This document shows, piece by piece, positions 48,598 to 59,121 of a stretch of DNA of 64,000 nucleotides. This stretch comes from Aphrophora alni. Its lineage: Eukaryota > Arthropoda > Insecta > Hemiptera > Aphrophoridae. The position numbers and the translations under genes are program-made. The stretch covers positions 34,842,216 through 34,906,215 of the forward strand of contig OY740768.1 in NCBI GenBank assembly GCA_963513935.1, read 5' to 3'. Below the pieces are notes generated by a model. That model did no database searches. It worked only from the letters and a program-made list of their open reading frames with translations, and was not told the origin of the DNA. How positions within the stretch are numbered: position 1 is the first letter of the stretch; every line of letters begins with the position of its first letter.

Positions 48598-49822
48598 TTA
48601 AGCTGAATCATTTCCACTTGTATTCAAGCTAAGATTACATTTTGTGTGATTATCATTTCCTTGACCATCAGCCAAGGGGTTTTCATCTTCACCTAGATAT
48701 TTTGCTATATTCATATCTTGAGCAAGTGACGTGAGGATCTTTAAGTTTTCAGGATTAATTAATGATGATGTTTCCACTAACAGTGTTGTGATTTGGTCTG
48801 AAACATATACAGAAGATAATACAAATTTCATCACTTCAATACCGTACTTTATCAAAATAAATTTAAAAAATATAAACATACAAGATATTTTTCACTGATG
48901 CTAGGACTAAATATTTTCTAAGTACAGCTGCAAATTAATGGTTATTACACTTCCTTAGAGTTAGTCTATAGTAACTCTATATTTTCTATATTTATTGTTA
49001 ATTGGACCTTAAAAGTACACCTAATAAGTGGATGAGCATCCAATACAAAGCCATCTTGTATCTATGCTAATATTAAGAGTAAACACCAAAAGAATTGGAA
49101 AATCATTAACAACTATTTTCACCCTTGTGTCAAGTGACGTAGCTAGACTATAATCAACAACTATCCCAAGTTTTAAAAATTTAGCTAAATAGGAATTGGG
49201 TATCTTTTGGTGATGAATCAGTGTAGAGGATCATTATTGTTTATATACCTATGTATACATATACAATTATTTTAAAATAACGAAGTCAAGAGTACCATAT
49301 TATGTTTTAAACATTATTATTGTGATGTATAGTTCAGGCTATTAGCCTAACAAAATAATTATTAATAAAACAAAATTATCTTGAGGTATTGATGTACAAT
49401 AAAGAATTGACAACATCAAACATTAAGTTTCTGTATTGTGTTCTTTGTATTGACCAAATTTTCTATTGTCCCATCAACAACAGGTTTGATGAAACAACAA
49501 ACATCTCCAAATTAAATGCAGTTATGCTGAACAGGGCTAGTTTTAACATTTTCTCCAGAAACAAGTACCCTTAGGTACAAGTACTGAACTCACACTGTAT
49601 TCAAAATATTAAATTAATTCTTGGTAATTACATACTAACATTAACCTAGTACTTTAAATAAAAATACTCATAACAAGGAACCAAAACAAATGCCTTACTT
49701 CTCTGTTTAGGAACTCTATCCAAACATTGTTTTAACTTCAAAATATCTTCATCCACAACATTATCAATATTTTCAAAAAAATCATTTAATTGATTTTGAT
49801 TCATGGTTTTATTACTGTCCAT
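48598..49822 (-). CDS. unrecognised small protein, two coding exons
   Basis: Exon 1 (49822-49699) starts MDSNKTMNQNQLNDFFENID and ends KQR with one extra base; the donor is A|GTAAGG. Exon 2 (48797-48598) follows a TGTTTCAG acceptor, completes the codon as Asn and reads QITTLLVETSSLINPENLKI, then LAQDMNIAKYLGEDENP, ending TSGNDSA before TAA. The joined product is 107 residues, acidic, and mostly predicted helical in its first 80 residues, with a polar low-complexity tail. Consensus splice sites, matching phase and start and stop in frame support a real gene, but I do not recognise the family and an extra exon in the 901 bp intron cannot be ruled out. It is divergent from PEX10, about 5.4 kb away. 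Confidence 0.52.
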
Positions 49823-50308
49823 GGATCAACCTTTTGTCTCGAAATAATTAATCGGCTATTTAAATTTAACAACACAAATTAAGCCAACAAGTTTCTTAAT
49901 TCCCTTATTAGTTATTTTGTAACTTAATCTATGATTTAAATCTTTGCACAAGAGAAGAGATTTAAATATTTATGTTCAGATTTTATACGAATAGAAGACA
50001 CAAGTCTTAGTAATTGTCTGCTTTTTAAAAGTTGATTACAACTTGGTTTGACAAACTGCCGCTAGTGGTGTTCTAGTAAACCAGTCGCAAATAGTTCATG
50101 AGTTGAAAGAAAACTATGACAGCCATTAATAACATATTTTTATTTTCCCTCCTCAAAATAAAAACATTGCAAAGTCTTGTACACTGGTTTAATATTTCGT
50201 AATTATCTTACTACAAGACAAAAACTAAAAATACTCGCGTAAAAATAAGACTTCGTAAATAAAAATAAATAAATAAAGATATTGGGTCTGCGTCGAACCA
50301 GACGGTGG
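49823..50308. other. region upstream of the small minus-strand gene
   Basis: No coding content. It must include the promoter of the 107-residue gene if that gene is real. No TATA box at a clear distance. Confidence 0.35.
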
Positions 50309-51414
50309 AAGTTATACTTCTTTGGCCTGACTAGTGCACTGCAAAACCCCTATACACGAATTTGGATCGATTAATCAGACCGTTTAAATTTGGCCAAAAA
50401 TTGGCCATATTGGACCGGTCAATGTGAATTCTGGAATTCCGACCCCGAATTCATGACCAGCGTATTGGAAAAACCCCATACCCGAATTCGGATCGATTAA
50501 GCAAGAACGTTGAATTTGGGAAAACATCGGGAAACGAAAATGCGGCCAAAAGTGTAATGACGCCACTGCATTTTTAACATCGAAAACTGCAATTGACTCC
50601 ATGCACTTTTATCTGCATATACGATTCAAATCGGAGGTATATAGGAGGCATCGGCGATATACTGTTCTACTTTATGATGGGTTAAATTATATTCTGTTAT
50701 GTTAACAGAATGGGTTAGCTTGAGCTCTTGAAAGTTTCTTCTAGATCTAATGGAAGTCCACTGCTTTTTCTTTTTTTTTTAACTTCAACAATTATATTTT
50801 TTTATTTCTTTTCAATAAATTTAAAAGTTTACCATCATCTGTAAGCTCTCACAGCCTTACCTATCTTTAATAACACTGAAGGGTAATTGTTTGTTAATGT
50901 ACAATTTGGAATGTAAATTATTTATTCAATAATGATATAATTTTGGATATGATAAGGAGATATTATTAAACGGCATGGATCGTAATCTAATTTGAGGCCA
51001 AACAGTTGTGTCATCACTCCGCTAGGTCTCGTATTCGGTTAGTAATAAACAGCTGGTTTTGTTTTGCACCGAATGCATTCGTTATTAATTTATCAAATTG
51101 GAAATACTGTTATCATGAAATGCTATAGACTGATACTAGTTTAGTTTATTCAAAACAGACCTAGGCTAGACAAAGTTGATTAAGACTTTTACTGCCCGCC
51201 TGATTTATGGCATACTGACATTGTCCTAAATTAATATTACACTATAAGGTTATAATAATATAGTAACGGTTGTATAAAATAACAAGGGACTAAAAGAGCG
51301 TTCGGGTAGACTCGGCGGCAGTCGTGAACGCTCGGGCGTCGATTTTTCTCAGTTTTTGCGTGAAGCGGTTTCTCGACCAACACCCCATCCCAACGAGCGC
51401 AAAGAAGTATAACT
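50309..51414. mobile_element. interval bracketed by inverted GAAGTTATACTTCTTTG
   Basis: GAAGTTATACTTCTTTG at 50309-50325 has a perfect 17 bp inverted copy, CAAAGAAGTATAACTTC, at 51398-51414. Within the motif, GAAGT and ACTTC are themselves self-complementary. The 1.1 kb interior is less AT-rich at both edges (50280-50560 and 51295-51410) and contains no long ORF. It may be a non-autonomous DNA transposon or two copies of one terminal motif. No target duplication was found, and the superfamily is not assigned. Confidence 0.42.
50343..50500 (+). repeat. direct repeat pair of about 32 bp
   Basis: CGAATTTGGATCGATTAA (copy at 50343-50374) recurs as CGAATTCGGATCGATTAA (copy at 50469-50500). Both are preceded by AAAACCCC, and the spacing is 126 bp. 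It lies within the inverted-motif interval. Confidence 0.75.
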
Positions 51415-53106
51415 TCAAAAAAAAAAAAACCCGCTCAACAACTGGAAATTGAATTTAAACTATCTATTGTGAGATTGTGACTGTGACTGTCAGTTCGGAG
51501 ACAGGTTGTAATCTGTGCAAGTTTTAGGTTATGAATGAATATCATGATCATCAGTAAAAGATGCGTGTTGTACATGCCTGATGTTCCATTTGAGGCCATG
51601 GGGGAATTTTAATAGAACAAAATAATAGACAAGGTTATTAATACAATTAGAGACAGGTATGGTATTTTAACATCACATCAATTTTTATAGATTCTTCCAT
51701 AATATTATTCTTTAGCTATTTCACGCCAATTTTTTTAAAAGGAGGGAATGTTAGTTGTTACTTTAAGTAGGACAATTATTATCATAATGTAGTTTTCTTT
51801 CCATATTACATCGGTAATTGTGCATTGTAGTTTGTAGTTAACAAATGATTTCGACAATTTTCTTAACTAAATCTCAGGGCAGAGTACAATGCACAATTAC
51901 CATAATGGTAATAGGAGGTGAGGGTAATCCAAAGGATTTTTGATAAAAATTTGGTCCCCTAATTAATTATATCCCATTCATTTTGGGTCATGCAGGATAA
52001 TAGAATTTTTCGGGTTGGCGCAATACTAGGAATAACCAATTCTTGGTATAACAAAATTTAATTTTTAGTAAACTGGTAACTTACAGTAATATTCTCACTT
52101 CCCAATAATTATGAAAACCAACAATCTAACCTAAACATGGAATATTCATTGTGTAGATTATAATCGAAGCTCTGTTTACTTTCTCATGTAGGCTAATACA
52201 GAAAAGTTATAAGATAACTAATTGTAACAATTATATATAAAATTTCATTCTAATTTTTTAAAAAGTATACTCTATTGATCTTGATATTAAATACAAAACA
52301 TTTGCCAAATTCAAAAGGAAAAATAGTATTTAATAACAAAATTCATTCTTTCATTGAAAATGAAAAGTACCAATGTCATGTATATGTAGGTTATGTACAT
52401 ATCTGAAGATTTATTCTGTGTCAAATGCAGCAATGGTCTGAACCTTGACAATTTCTGGTTCAGTAGTAGTACCAGAGAAGTTTAAATAACAGTGTAAAAT
52501 TTCAGATATTTTGAGCACTTAGTTTTTGAGTTATTAGCTTTCAATAAACCTATACTAATCCCTCATATTTGACAATGTTTGTAAATCTTGGAACGGCTGT
52601 AGATAAAAAACTATTTGACCTAGAAAGCTCAGATTGATCTATCCTCTTTAGTTTTCAATGGTCTTTAATTTGATATACAACCTGATTATATGTCAATTTG
52701 TAAGTTCTTATAAAAACTCAAAAATTTTTCGACACAGGAAATCTGTTTCAACTAATGAGTTATCTTGATACTTACGTATTAACCTCATGCCACTGATGAA
52801 CCACAGGCATTGTTCAGTATGTAGTTTTACATTAGTACCAAACTTATTTTGTTTCTTTTAACTATAGCCTGATATTTTATAATTATCTCTTTATATATTT
52901 ATGTGATGCAGAAAACTAATAGGGACTGTTTGTCAAGATTTTAAAAAGTTGAGTTTTTAATAGGCCTGTTGTTTTTTATTAAAAATAATATTGTGAACAT
53001 TTTAAGACCAAAATTGCTTAAAATTTGGCTGAGTTACAATTGTTTGATTGTAACCAATGGAAAAGAAGAGTTTTGAGGTAAACATGGTTAAGTAAGCTAA
53101 AAAAAA
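51415..53106. other. gene-free interval
   Basis: I see no supported gene. At 52769-52783 the string TACTTACGTATTAAC is an exact match to the terminus of the MITE family at 26553 and 53107, without a partner nearby. The rest is AT-rich and unassigned. Confidence 0.5.
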
Positions 53107-53484
53107 TGTACTTACGTATTAACGCCACCGCAGCAGAAGTTGCGCTAATGCGCATGCGCCAATAAAGAGCAAACTGGTTTAAGGGAAGCAGAATTCCATT
53201 TTTTTCAGCTTTGAGATTCATATACTTTCATTTTATGATTTGTCGCAAAAATTTTAGGCGTAGATTGGCGGCACTTCACTTTTAAAGCTCATGTTTATCC
53301 ATGATCTAATTTCAAATTAATAACTTCAATAAACTTACGAAAGGTTTGGCCAGATGTTTATATATATATATATATAGCTACCTGGCCAAACCTGTCGTGA
53401 TATATAACTATATCGCAAAGTAAGCAAATATTGGCGCATACGCATTAGCAACTTCTGCTGCGGTGGCGTTAATACGTAAGTACC
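53107..53484. mobile_element. MITE copy B, same family as copy A
   Basis: The left end reads TGTACTTACGTATTAACGCC (first base changed from the G seen in copy A), and the right end is the inverted copy ending GTACC at 53484. The flanks are eight A on the left and AAAAAAAC on the right, compatible with an 8 bp duplication. The interior is closely similar to copy A but shorter in the TA core, with single hairpin arms at about 53343-53360 and 53376-53393. Confidence 0.87.
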
Positions 53485-55096
53485 AAAAAAACTTTCACAT
53501 TTTTAAGCAGTTAAATTTAACAGAAATATTATTTGAATTGTCCTTTAATAATAAAAGATAATATTGTTTATACTGATGACCGACAGTACTTGATAGAATT
53601 CCATGTTATACAAATAAAACGCACACAAATTCTTTTTAAAAATTTTACAATTTAAAAATAAAAAAATTAATATTTAAATTTAAAAAATTAATTTTAGTAA
53701 GTATTAATAATATTTCAAACTGAGCACTTGTGTTTGACCTTGCGGGAAGGTTCAGCATCACATATCATAGGTTAGGATCTTCAAGATTGTTGTCAATTAG
53801 TTCTTCAAGACAGGTACTTGGGAGCACGAGAAATCAAATCAAAATAGAATAATTAATTACATATTAATATTTTTTTGAGTAATATTAATTAAATTTAAAA
53901 ACTGATTTAAAAACTATCAATGAAAAGAGACCATTTATCAATTTACACTTGGGTTTTATATGTAAATATATATATACCAAATGTCGGAGAATAGCTTATT
54001 TACAGCAGACAACATTATACTTTTTGCCTAAACTAATCATAGTTCTTTAAAAAAAAAAATTAGAGTTCAGGAGAGGCCATTTTTTCAGTAGGAAAAGGTA
54101 CAACCATGTATAAAGGTATTTCTATGTTATAACTTCATAACAACATTTGGTCTCTTTTTCTAACAATGAAGGACTTTCACAAAAAATAAGTTTTAATACT
54201 TTTATTTCTTATTTATGGCCTTTTTAACATAAATTTATGGCAGAGGAGGAGTTTATTAATAGAAATACAACAAGAACTAAAAATGGACAAAACGTTGATC
54301 ACGTTTTTTGCCTCTCCTGAAAAATTTTGTTTTCCGATGGTCCCTTTTAGTTTTCCGCATCACATATTGTATATATTTATCAACACTCAACTGTGGTTAA
54401 TATGAAAGTATTATTATCTTTTAATAATTTTAAAATGAGATATTACTCGACTTATGTTTTCATTTGAACAATGACAATTTGTAAGTATTTCCTTCTCTAA
54501 AAAGGGCAAACTATACCTATACAAATCCCTCTCCACAAATATCAGATATACAAACAGAATTTTATATTTTGAGCACATAAAAAGTTGAAGAGGCGTGTAC
54601 TTGATTTTTGGTTCATTCTATACAGTATATAAATTCTATTTCAGTATTTATTTTTTCTTAAGTAATTATTTATTGTATTTAATGTTTATTCATCATAAAT
54701 AGCAAAGGTTTTAAGTATAATTTTAGTTATATATAAATATTCAATTTTGGTTTTATCAGTATGTTGTATCATTGAATTACTTTGCTTCACAACTCCAGGT
54801 TTTTCTTTAACAGTTTATATAATCTTGTACTTTTCCTTATTGTTTAAAGGAAAATACCTCTCGGTCTTCATAAACACCTTCTAAAAAAAGGCAGAAAAGA
54901 ACCTATATTAAAATCACCTAGCCCTGGAATACTCTGCGTCAGGGTTGGAAAACAAAACAACAGTTAATCAGGAGAGACCTGATGAGAAAGAGCAAAGAGA
55001 GAGAGATCCAACCAAAAAACTACATGAAAAAAGATGTAGATTTAACTAGGTCTCTCCCCTCCCCCTCTATTACTAAGTTTGTACTCATTATATATA

Positions 55097-55135
<39 letters not shown>

Positions 55136-55162
55136 GAATAACGTTATAATAATCTTTTACAG
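53485..55162. other. region upstream of PEX10
   Basis: No coding exon recognised. It should contain the PEX10 promoter and a non-coding first exon. The segment 54840-55070 is purine-rich and less AT-rich than its surroundings and might be either an old repeat or the 5' exon. A (TA)n tract is at 55099-55131. Confidence 0.35.
55099..55131. repeat. (TA)n microsatellite
   Basis: About 16 TA units directly upstream of the PEX10 5' exon. Confidence 0.9.
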
Positions 55163-55167
55163 GGGCT

Positions 55168-55209
55168 ATGAGAGCTGAAATGTATTTAATGGAGAACAAC
55201 TGTATTTAG
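55168..55209 (+). promoter_or_regulatory. 13-codon upstream ORF in the presumed PEX10 5' UTR
   Basis: An ATG at 55168 opens a frame (MRAEMYLMENNCI) that stops at 55207-55209, 32 bases before the PEX10 start. A good acceptor (CTTTTACAG) ends at 55162, so the uORF would be in the same 5' UTR exon. It could lower PEX10 translation. This depends on the transcript start. Confidence 0.4.
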
Positions 55210-55241
55210 GTCTAATAGAAGAAAAAAGATTAAAAATTGCA

Positions 55242-55356
55242 ATGCCAGGTTTTTCTAGTGCAGGACAAGCAGAAATTTTGAGAGCTGCTCAAAAAGATGA
55301 AGTGTTTAGTGACAGACTGCAAAAAGCCTGGCTGGAAATCTTGCTCAAAGTTGGAG
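55242..55356 (+). CDS. Pex10: PEX10 peroxisome biogenesis factor 10, first coding exon
   Basis: PEX10 is a peroxisomal membrane RING ubiquitin ligase. With PEX2 and PEX12 it monoubiquitinates the import receptor PEX5, allowing it to be recycled. The exon reads MPGFSSAGQAEILRAAQKDE, then VFSDRLQKAWLEILLKVGG. The EILRAAQKDE segment matches the conserved PEX10 N-terminus (EVIRAAQKDE in vertebrates). The ATG at 55242 is chosen because it sits the expected 12 residues before that segment. The donor is G|GTTAGT at 55357, phase 1. The frame continues into 55771. Confidence 0.88.
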
Positions 55357-55407
55357 GTTAGTTCAAAAAAGTAACTATTCTCAAATATTGTAGCTTGTTA
55401 TTAAATG

Positions 55408-55431
55408 TATATATATATATATATATATATT
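55408..55431. repeat. (TA)n microsatellite (PEX10 intron 1)
   Basis: Twelve TA units. Confidence 0.9.
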
Positions 55432-55770
55432 AGTCTCTTTACTGATGGCCACTACATGCAGTTATATACATACACAAAATCTTCAAAAGCAGGAAACAAT
55501 CTGTTTATTTACTTGTTTATTTTATTTCAGCCTAAAGTTTATTGGTTCATATTTTTTTGCCTAGTTCATTTAAACACGAAGTTGTAAATAGTTTTTTAGA
55601 TACCGTACTTTCTTAGTTATTGTAATTCTCCAAAACTGGGGAGGCCTACCTAAAATTTTTAATATAACATTCTTTATACATTTTGTAACAATAAAACTAC
55701 ATTGTATAATATTTTAGTTTTATATAGGCCTATACATATATACATTTGACTGTACTTGTATTTTATATAG

Positions 55771-55922
55771 GTACAAGGCTGTGGATGAAGTTAAAACACA
55801 TTCATGTTGGACATTTTGTATATGGTGCTGTGACAACATTGTCAGGGTTACAGACTTTAGGTGAGGAATATACAGGCATTGTACAAGTTGACAATACAAA
55901 GAATGCAGTGCCCAGGTTTATT
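55771..55922 (+). CDS. Pex10: PEX10, second coding exon
   Basis: The acceptor TTATATAG ends at 55770. The joined frame reads GTRLWMKLKHIHVGHFVYGA, then VTTLSGLQTLGEEYTGIVQV and DNTKNAVPRFI, with donor ATT|GTAAGT at 55923, phase 0. LxTLxGxQTLGEEYxxIxQVD is the strongest PEX10 signature and lies at the start of the Pex N-terminal membrane domain. Exons 1 and 2 give residues 1-89 of about 320. The remaining membrane segments and the C-terminal RING finger were not found by 64000, so they lie beyond the window unless I missed them. Confidence 0.93.
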
Positions 55923-56324
55923 GTAAGTCTTTTTAATCCATAACATTTTAAATAAAATAATAAAGTTTGATTATAAATGACAGTTTATACTTTAATTTGT
56001 AAACTATGAGTGCCCATACTGACATAGTAATTGTGTGACCTCTCCTTCTCAGTAACAAATTCTCCTCCTCCCCCTATTCCAAACTCATTCCAAATTGAAG
56101 TGTTATTAAATATACATGCAAAAGTTTTCGATCTTTATATTCATAAATATATCAATATGAATAGCAATATCTTCCCTTCTTTAATTGGGTGCTCCTATCG
56201 TCTAAGATCAGTCTGTCTACTAAAGCCTAATAAATAAGAAAATTAAATAAATAAAGAGAACTCATTATGAAATATTATGTTCTAGTATTGTAAATTTCAA
56301 ATCTCAGTTTTTTTTTAACTGCGA

Positions 56325-56795
56325 TATACTTTGGATGATGTTGTCCTGTTCTTCCTTCACAGAGTGGCTAAGGACACGATGTGTCCTCTTCAAAGCTGCA
56401 CAGTAAATATTATGTCTTGAGGTGTCTCCTCAGCTTCACCACATTTGCTACACAGAAGGTCTGATACATAAAACCCCATTCTGTGTAGATGACTATGGAG
56501 CACCCAGTGACCCATCAACAATCAAACCACTTTCTGTTGGTCGGACATATTTAGATAAAGGGCTTCCTCTGTATTGAGTCTTGAAGGTCCCTTTAGTTTT
56601 CTTCCAAAGCTTCTGATGTTCTTTCAAGACCTATTGGAAGATACACCTACATGCCTAACAAAGTATGAGATACTCCATACACAGATTCTGGGGCCAATGA
56701 AGGGCCATTCAGCTCCTGCTTTTGCACACTTGTCTGCCATCTTACCTAGTTGTTTGCTGAGCAACGGGGTATGCTCATATTGGAACTGACTAGGT
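56325..56795 (-). pseudogene. LINE (jockey-like) fragment, RNase H and C-terminal end
   Basis: On the minus strand, fragments resemble the RNase H-to-C-terminus part of insect non-LTR retrotransposon polyproteins. They include a broken MADKCAKAGAE-like helix near 56730, QKLWKKTKGPSRL near 56600 and HRMGFYVSDLLCSKCGEAEE (near 56470), followed by TPQDIIFTV. The zinc-knuckle-like CxxC with the GEAEETPQ segment is the part I recognise. It is 5' truncated and interrupted by shifts. No poly(A) tail or target duplication was located. Confidence 0.6.
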
Positions 56796-57431
56796 AATGA
56801 AAAAAAAAAAATTGATTTTTTTCTGTATCTTTGATATAAAAAAGAAATAATTTACCCAAACCTAAAGTTTAGTTGTTTTGCCTCAAGACATTTTTTGATG
56901 ACCTTGTATATTATAAAGAATTTAAAAAAAAGAAGAAAATAATTATCCTTATTAGGAAAAATAATTTATATTGTTATTTTGTTTTAGTTACAATTCTTAA
57001 AAAAAAAAAACAAACAAAATGCAGTATTTCAAATGTTTTTATCTGTTCAGTAATAGTTTTTGTTTTTATTAGAGTAATGAGGAAAATTTTTATTATCTGT
57101 ATAAAATTCCTCCCACCCCCTCCTAAAAATTGACACATCTTCCATCATCATCTTTCCCTATGAGCACCTCATATTTATATTTCTAAAAAAAATATAATTT
57201 TAAATTTCACAATTTATAGATAAACAAAATTAAAACTTTATAGTGCATATAAAGTACAGAGTTCATCATTGTATACATAAAAACACCTTTGTACAAAGTG
57301 TTAATTTTTTAATGCAACCCAGTTTGAAATTTTATAACTGAATATCTTTGGGATTAATAATTTTGATGTGTTATATATATATTTACATCCCTATATCACT
57401 ATGAGAACCGTACATGGGCAATTTTATATTG

Positions 57432-57478
57432 AAAGTGGCAGCCGGGTGCTTAGGGCAGCCGTATACGGCTGCCACTTT
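57432..57478. other. GC-rich hairpin with a nested 20 bp palindrome
   Basis: AAAGTGGCAGCCG at 57432-57444 pairs perfectly with CGGCTGCCACTTT at 57466-57478. Inside, GGCAGCCGTATACGGCTGCC at 57454-57473 is a perfect palindrome that shares the right stem, so two mutually exclusive folds are possible. It stands out strongly from the AT-rich intron. I do not know its function. Confidence 0.8.
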
Positions 57479-58134
57479 AAAACCAGTGCTTTTCTCAAAA
57501 CCTGAAATAATTATGAACAAAATAAAAACATTAATTTCAACTAGAGATAGTAACATGACTTTATCAACCGCCATTTTGTTTTATTGCTTAAAAATAATGT
57601 ATGAAAATCAAATATTAAATAATGCATCGGCTGCAATAATGATAGCATAATGTAGAAAATCTATACACTAGAAGTTTACAGATTAGCCACCGACTGCGCT
57701 TCAGTCAGTTTGTGTATATTAAGATATTGTATAGTTTACCCATTAAGATACCAATGTGGCAGCAGTAGATCTGGCAACAATGCAGGACTTCATATTGATA
57801 GTTAATATATTATATATATATGTATAAACGATTCTAGTCTTCATAAAACAAAAGAGAAATGCTTTTGAAAAATGATTCTATAACAGTTGATTTCTTTTAA
57901 ATTCCAATGCTAACATGTAGAGCGCAAGTTGTTATACTTTAAATATTCGTAATTTCGTTATACAGGGTTATCAACTCAAGATGACCAAACATTGGGATCT
58001 CGGAAGCTATCAGTTTCTCAAAAAACTTTAAATTCGGAAACTTCCATGAATTTATAAGTAAATTAAAATTACGGTGTTACCATATTTTTAATCTTCACCA
58101 TTTTTCCAGAATGGCCGTAATTTGATTTTTTTTT

Positions 58135-58670
58135 TAACACAAACGCCATAATAAATTTTTACTATTTATTCACTAATCATATTGAAATTTTTTTTTTATT
58201 TCTCAAAATCCGTTTAGTCGTTCTTGTGTTATAAACATCAGTATCGGTTTTAGAATACTCGTAATTGTGAACTCCAAGTAAATGGATTTTGTTTTAGGGA
58301 TTTTTATTATTTTTATTTTTTTTATGATCACATTTTTTATTATTTAACCGGTAATAATTTATTACAATCGATTAAAAACTTTCAAATAATGTTCGTATTA
58401 TCATTTGTAACAATCCTATGAAGTATCAATTTGATAACGTCAAAATTGATTTCTCTTCGAAAAAAGATCTGACCAAAAGTATAGACAAAATCGCTCTATA
58501 TTGGACATGGGTCTTTTATTACGTCCAATATCAGTTTAAAACGTTTACAATTATTTATTCTAATAATCATTTTTTAATAGAATATTTTATTATTCTTCGA
58601 AATCTGTTGTGCCGTTCTTGAGTTATAAACACCAGAACCGGTTTTAGAAACGTGTAATCGTGAACTCAAA
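58135..58670 (+). repeat. diverged direct repeat in PEX10 intron
   Basis: CGTTCTTGTGTTATAAACAT (about 58219) recurs as CGTTCTTGAGTTATAAACAC (about 58614). Both are preceded by a TTTATTATTCT/TTTATTTCTC AAAATCCG-like stretch and followed by CGGTTTTAGAA and GTGAACTC. The two copies are about 395 bp apart. It is probably part of a decayed non-coding transposon. Confidence 0.6.
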
Positions 58671-59121
58671 GAAAAAAATTTTTTAGCGCTTCAGAATGCA
58701 CATAATCGAGCTTCACGGTCGACCGTTCTGAGCTATCAAAACAGAACGAAAATCATTTGATTCATAATGAATGTCAGAACATATCCTGAGATTTTGATAC
58801 AAATATGTCGAAAACTGTGTCACCTATAGACTATAAAACTATAAACTATAAAAGTTACAAACAAATAGTTTATCATTTTTTTTTTGTTTTATCGTGTTAT
58901 ATGTTTGATACTAGTATTTCCATAAAACTACAGAGAATATGCGGTTATTTGTAACACATGCTATACCTTGGAAGTTCTATGATTAGAAATATTTAAATAA
59001 TATATGTTTTGAAATAATTAAAGGTATGAATTAACAAATACAGGATCAAAAAATATATAAAACAATAGTCAAACTTTATACTATTTATGCTAAAGACCGT
59101 AGGTACATTTTAAATAAATTG

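Noticed and set aside
49389..49574. 61-codon plus-strand ORF
   Set aside because: It lies inside the intron of the minus-strand two-exon gene and has no recognisable features.
51534..51620. Short plus-strand reading MNIMIISKRCVLYMPDVPFE as a possible first exon
   Set aside because: It stops after about 25 codons, has no clear donor in frame and no link to PEX10 or any family I recognise.
55923..57200. Search for the third PEX10 exon in plus-strand ORFs such as 56031-56237 and 56574-56789
   Set aside because: None resembles the PEX10 membrane segments; 56574-56789 is antisense to the LINE fragment.
57414..57650. 78-codon ORF spanning the GC-rich hairpin
   Set aside because: It is mostly AT-rich intron and the hairpin dominates the central residues; no splice context or similarity supports coding.
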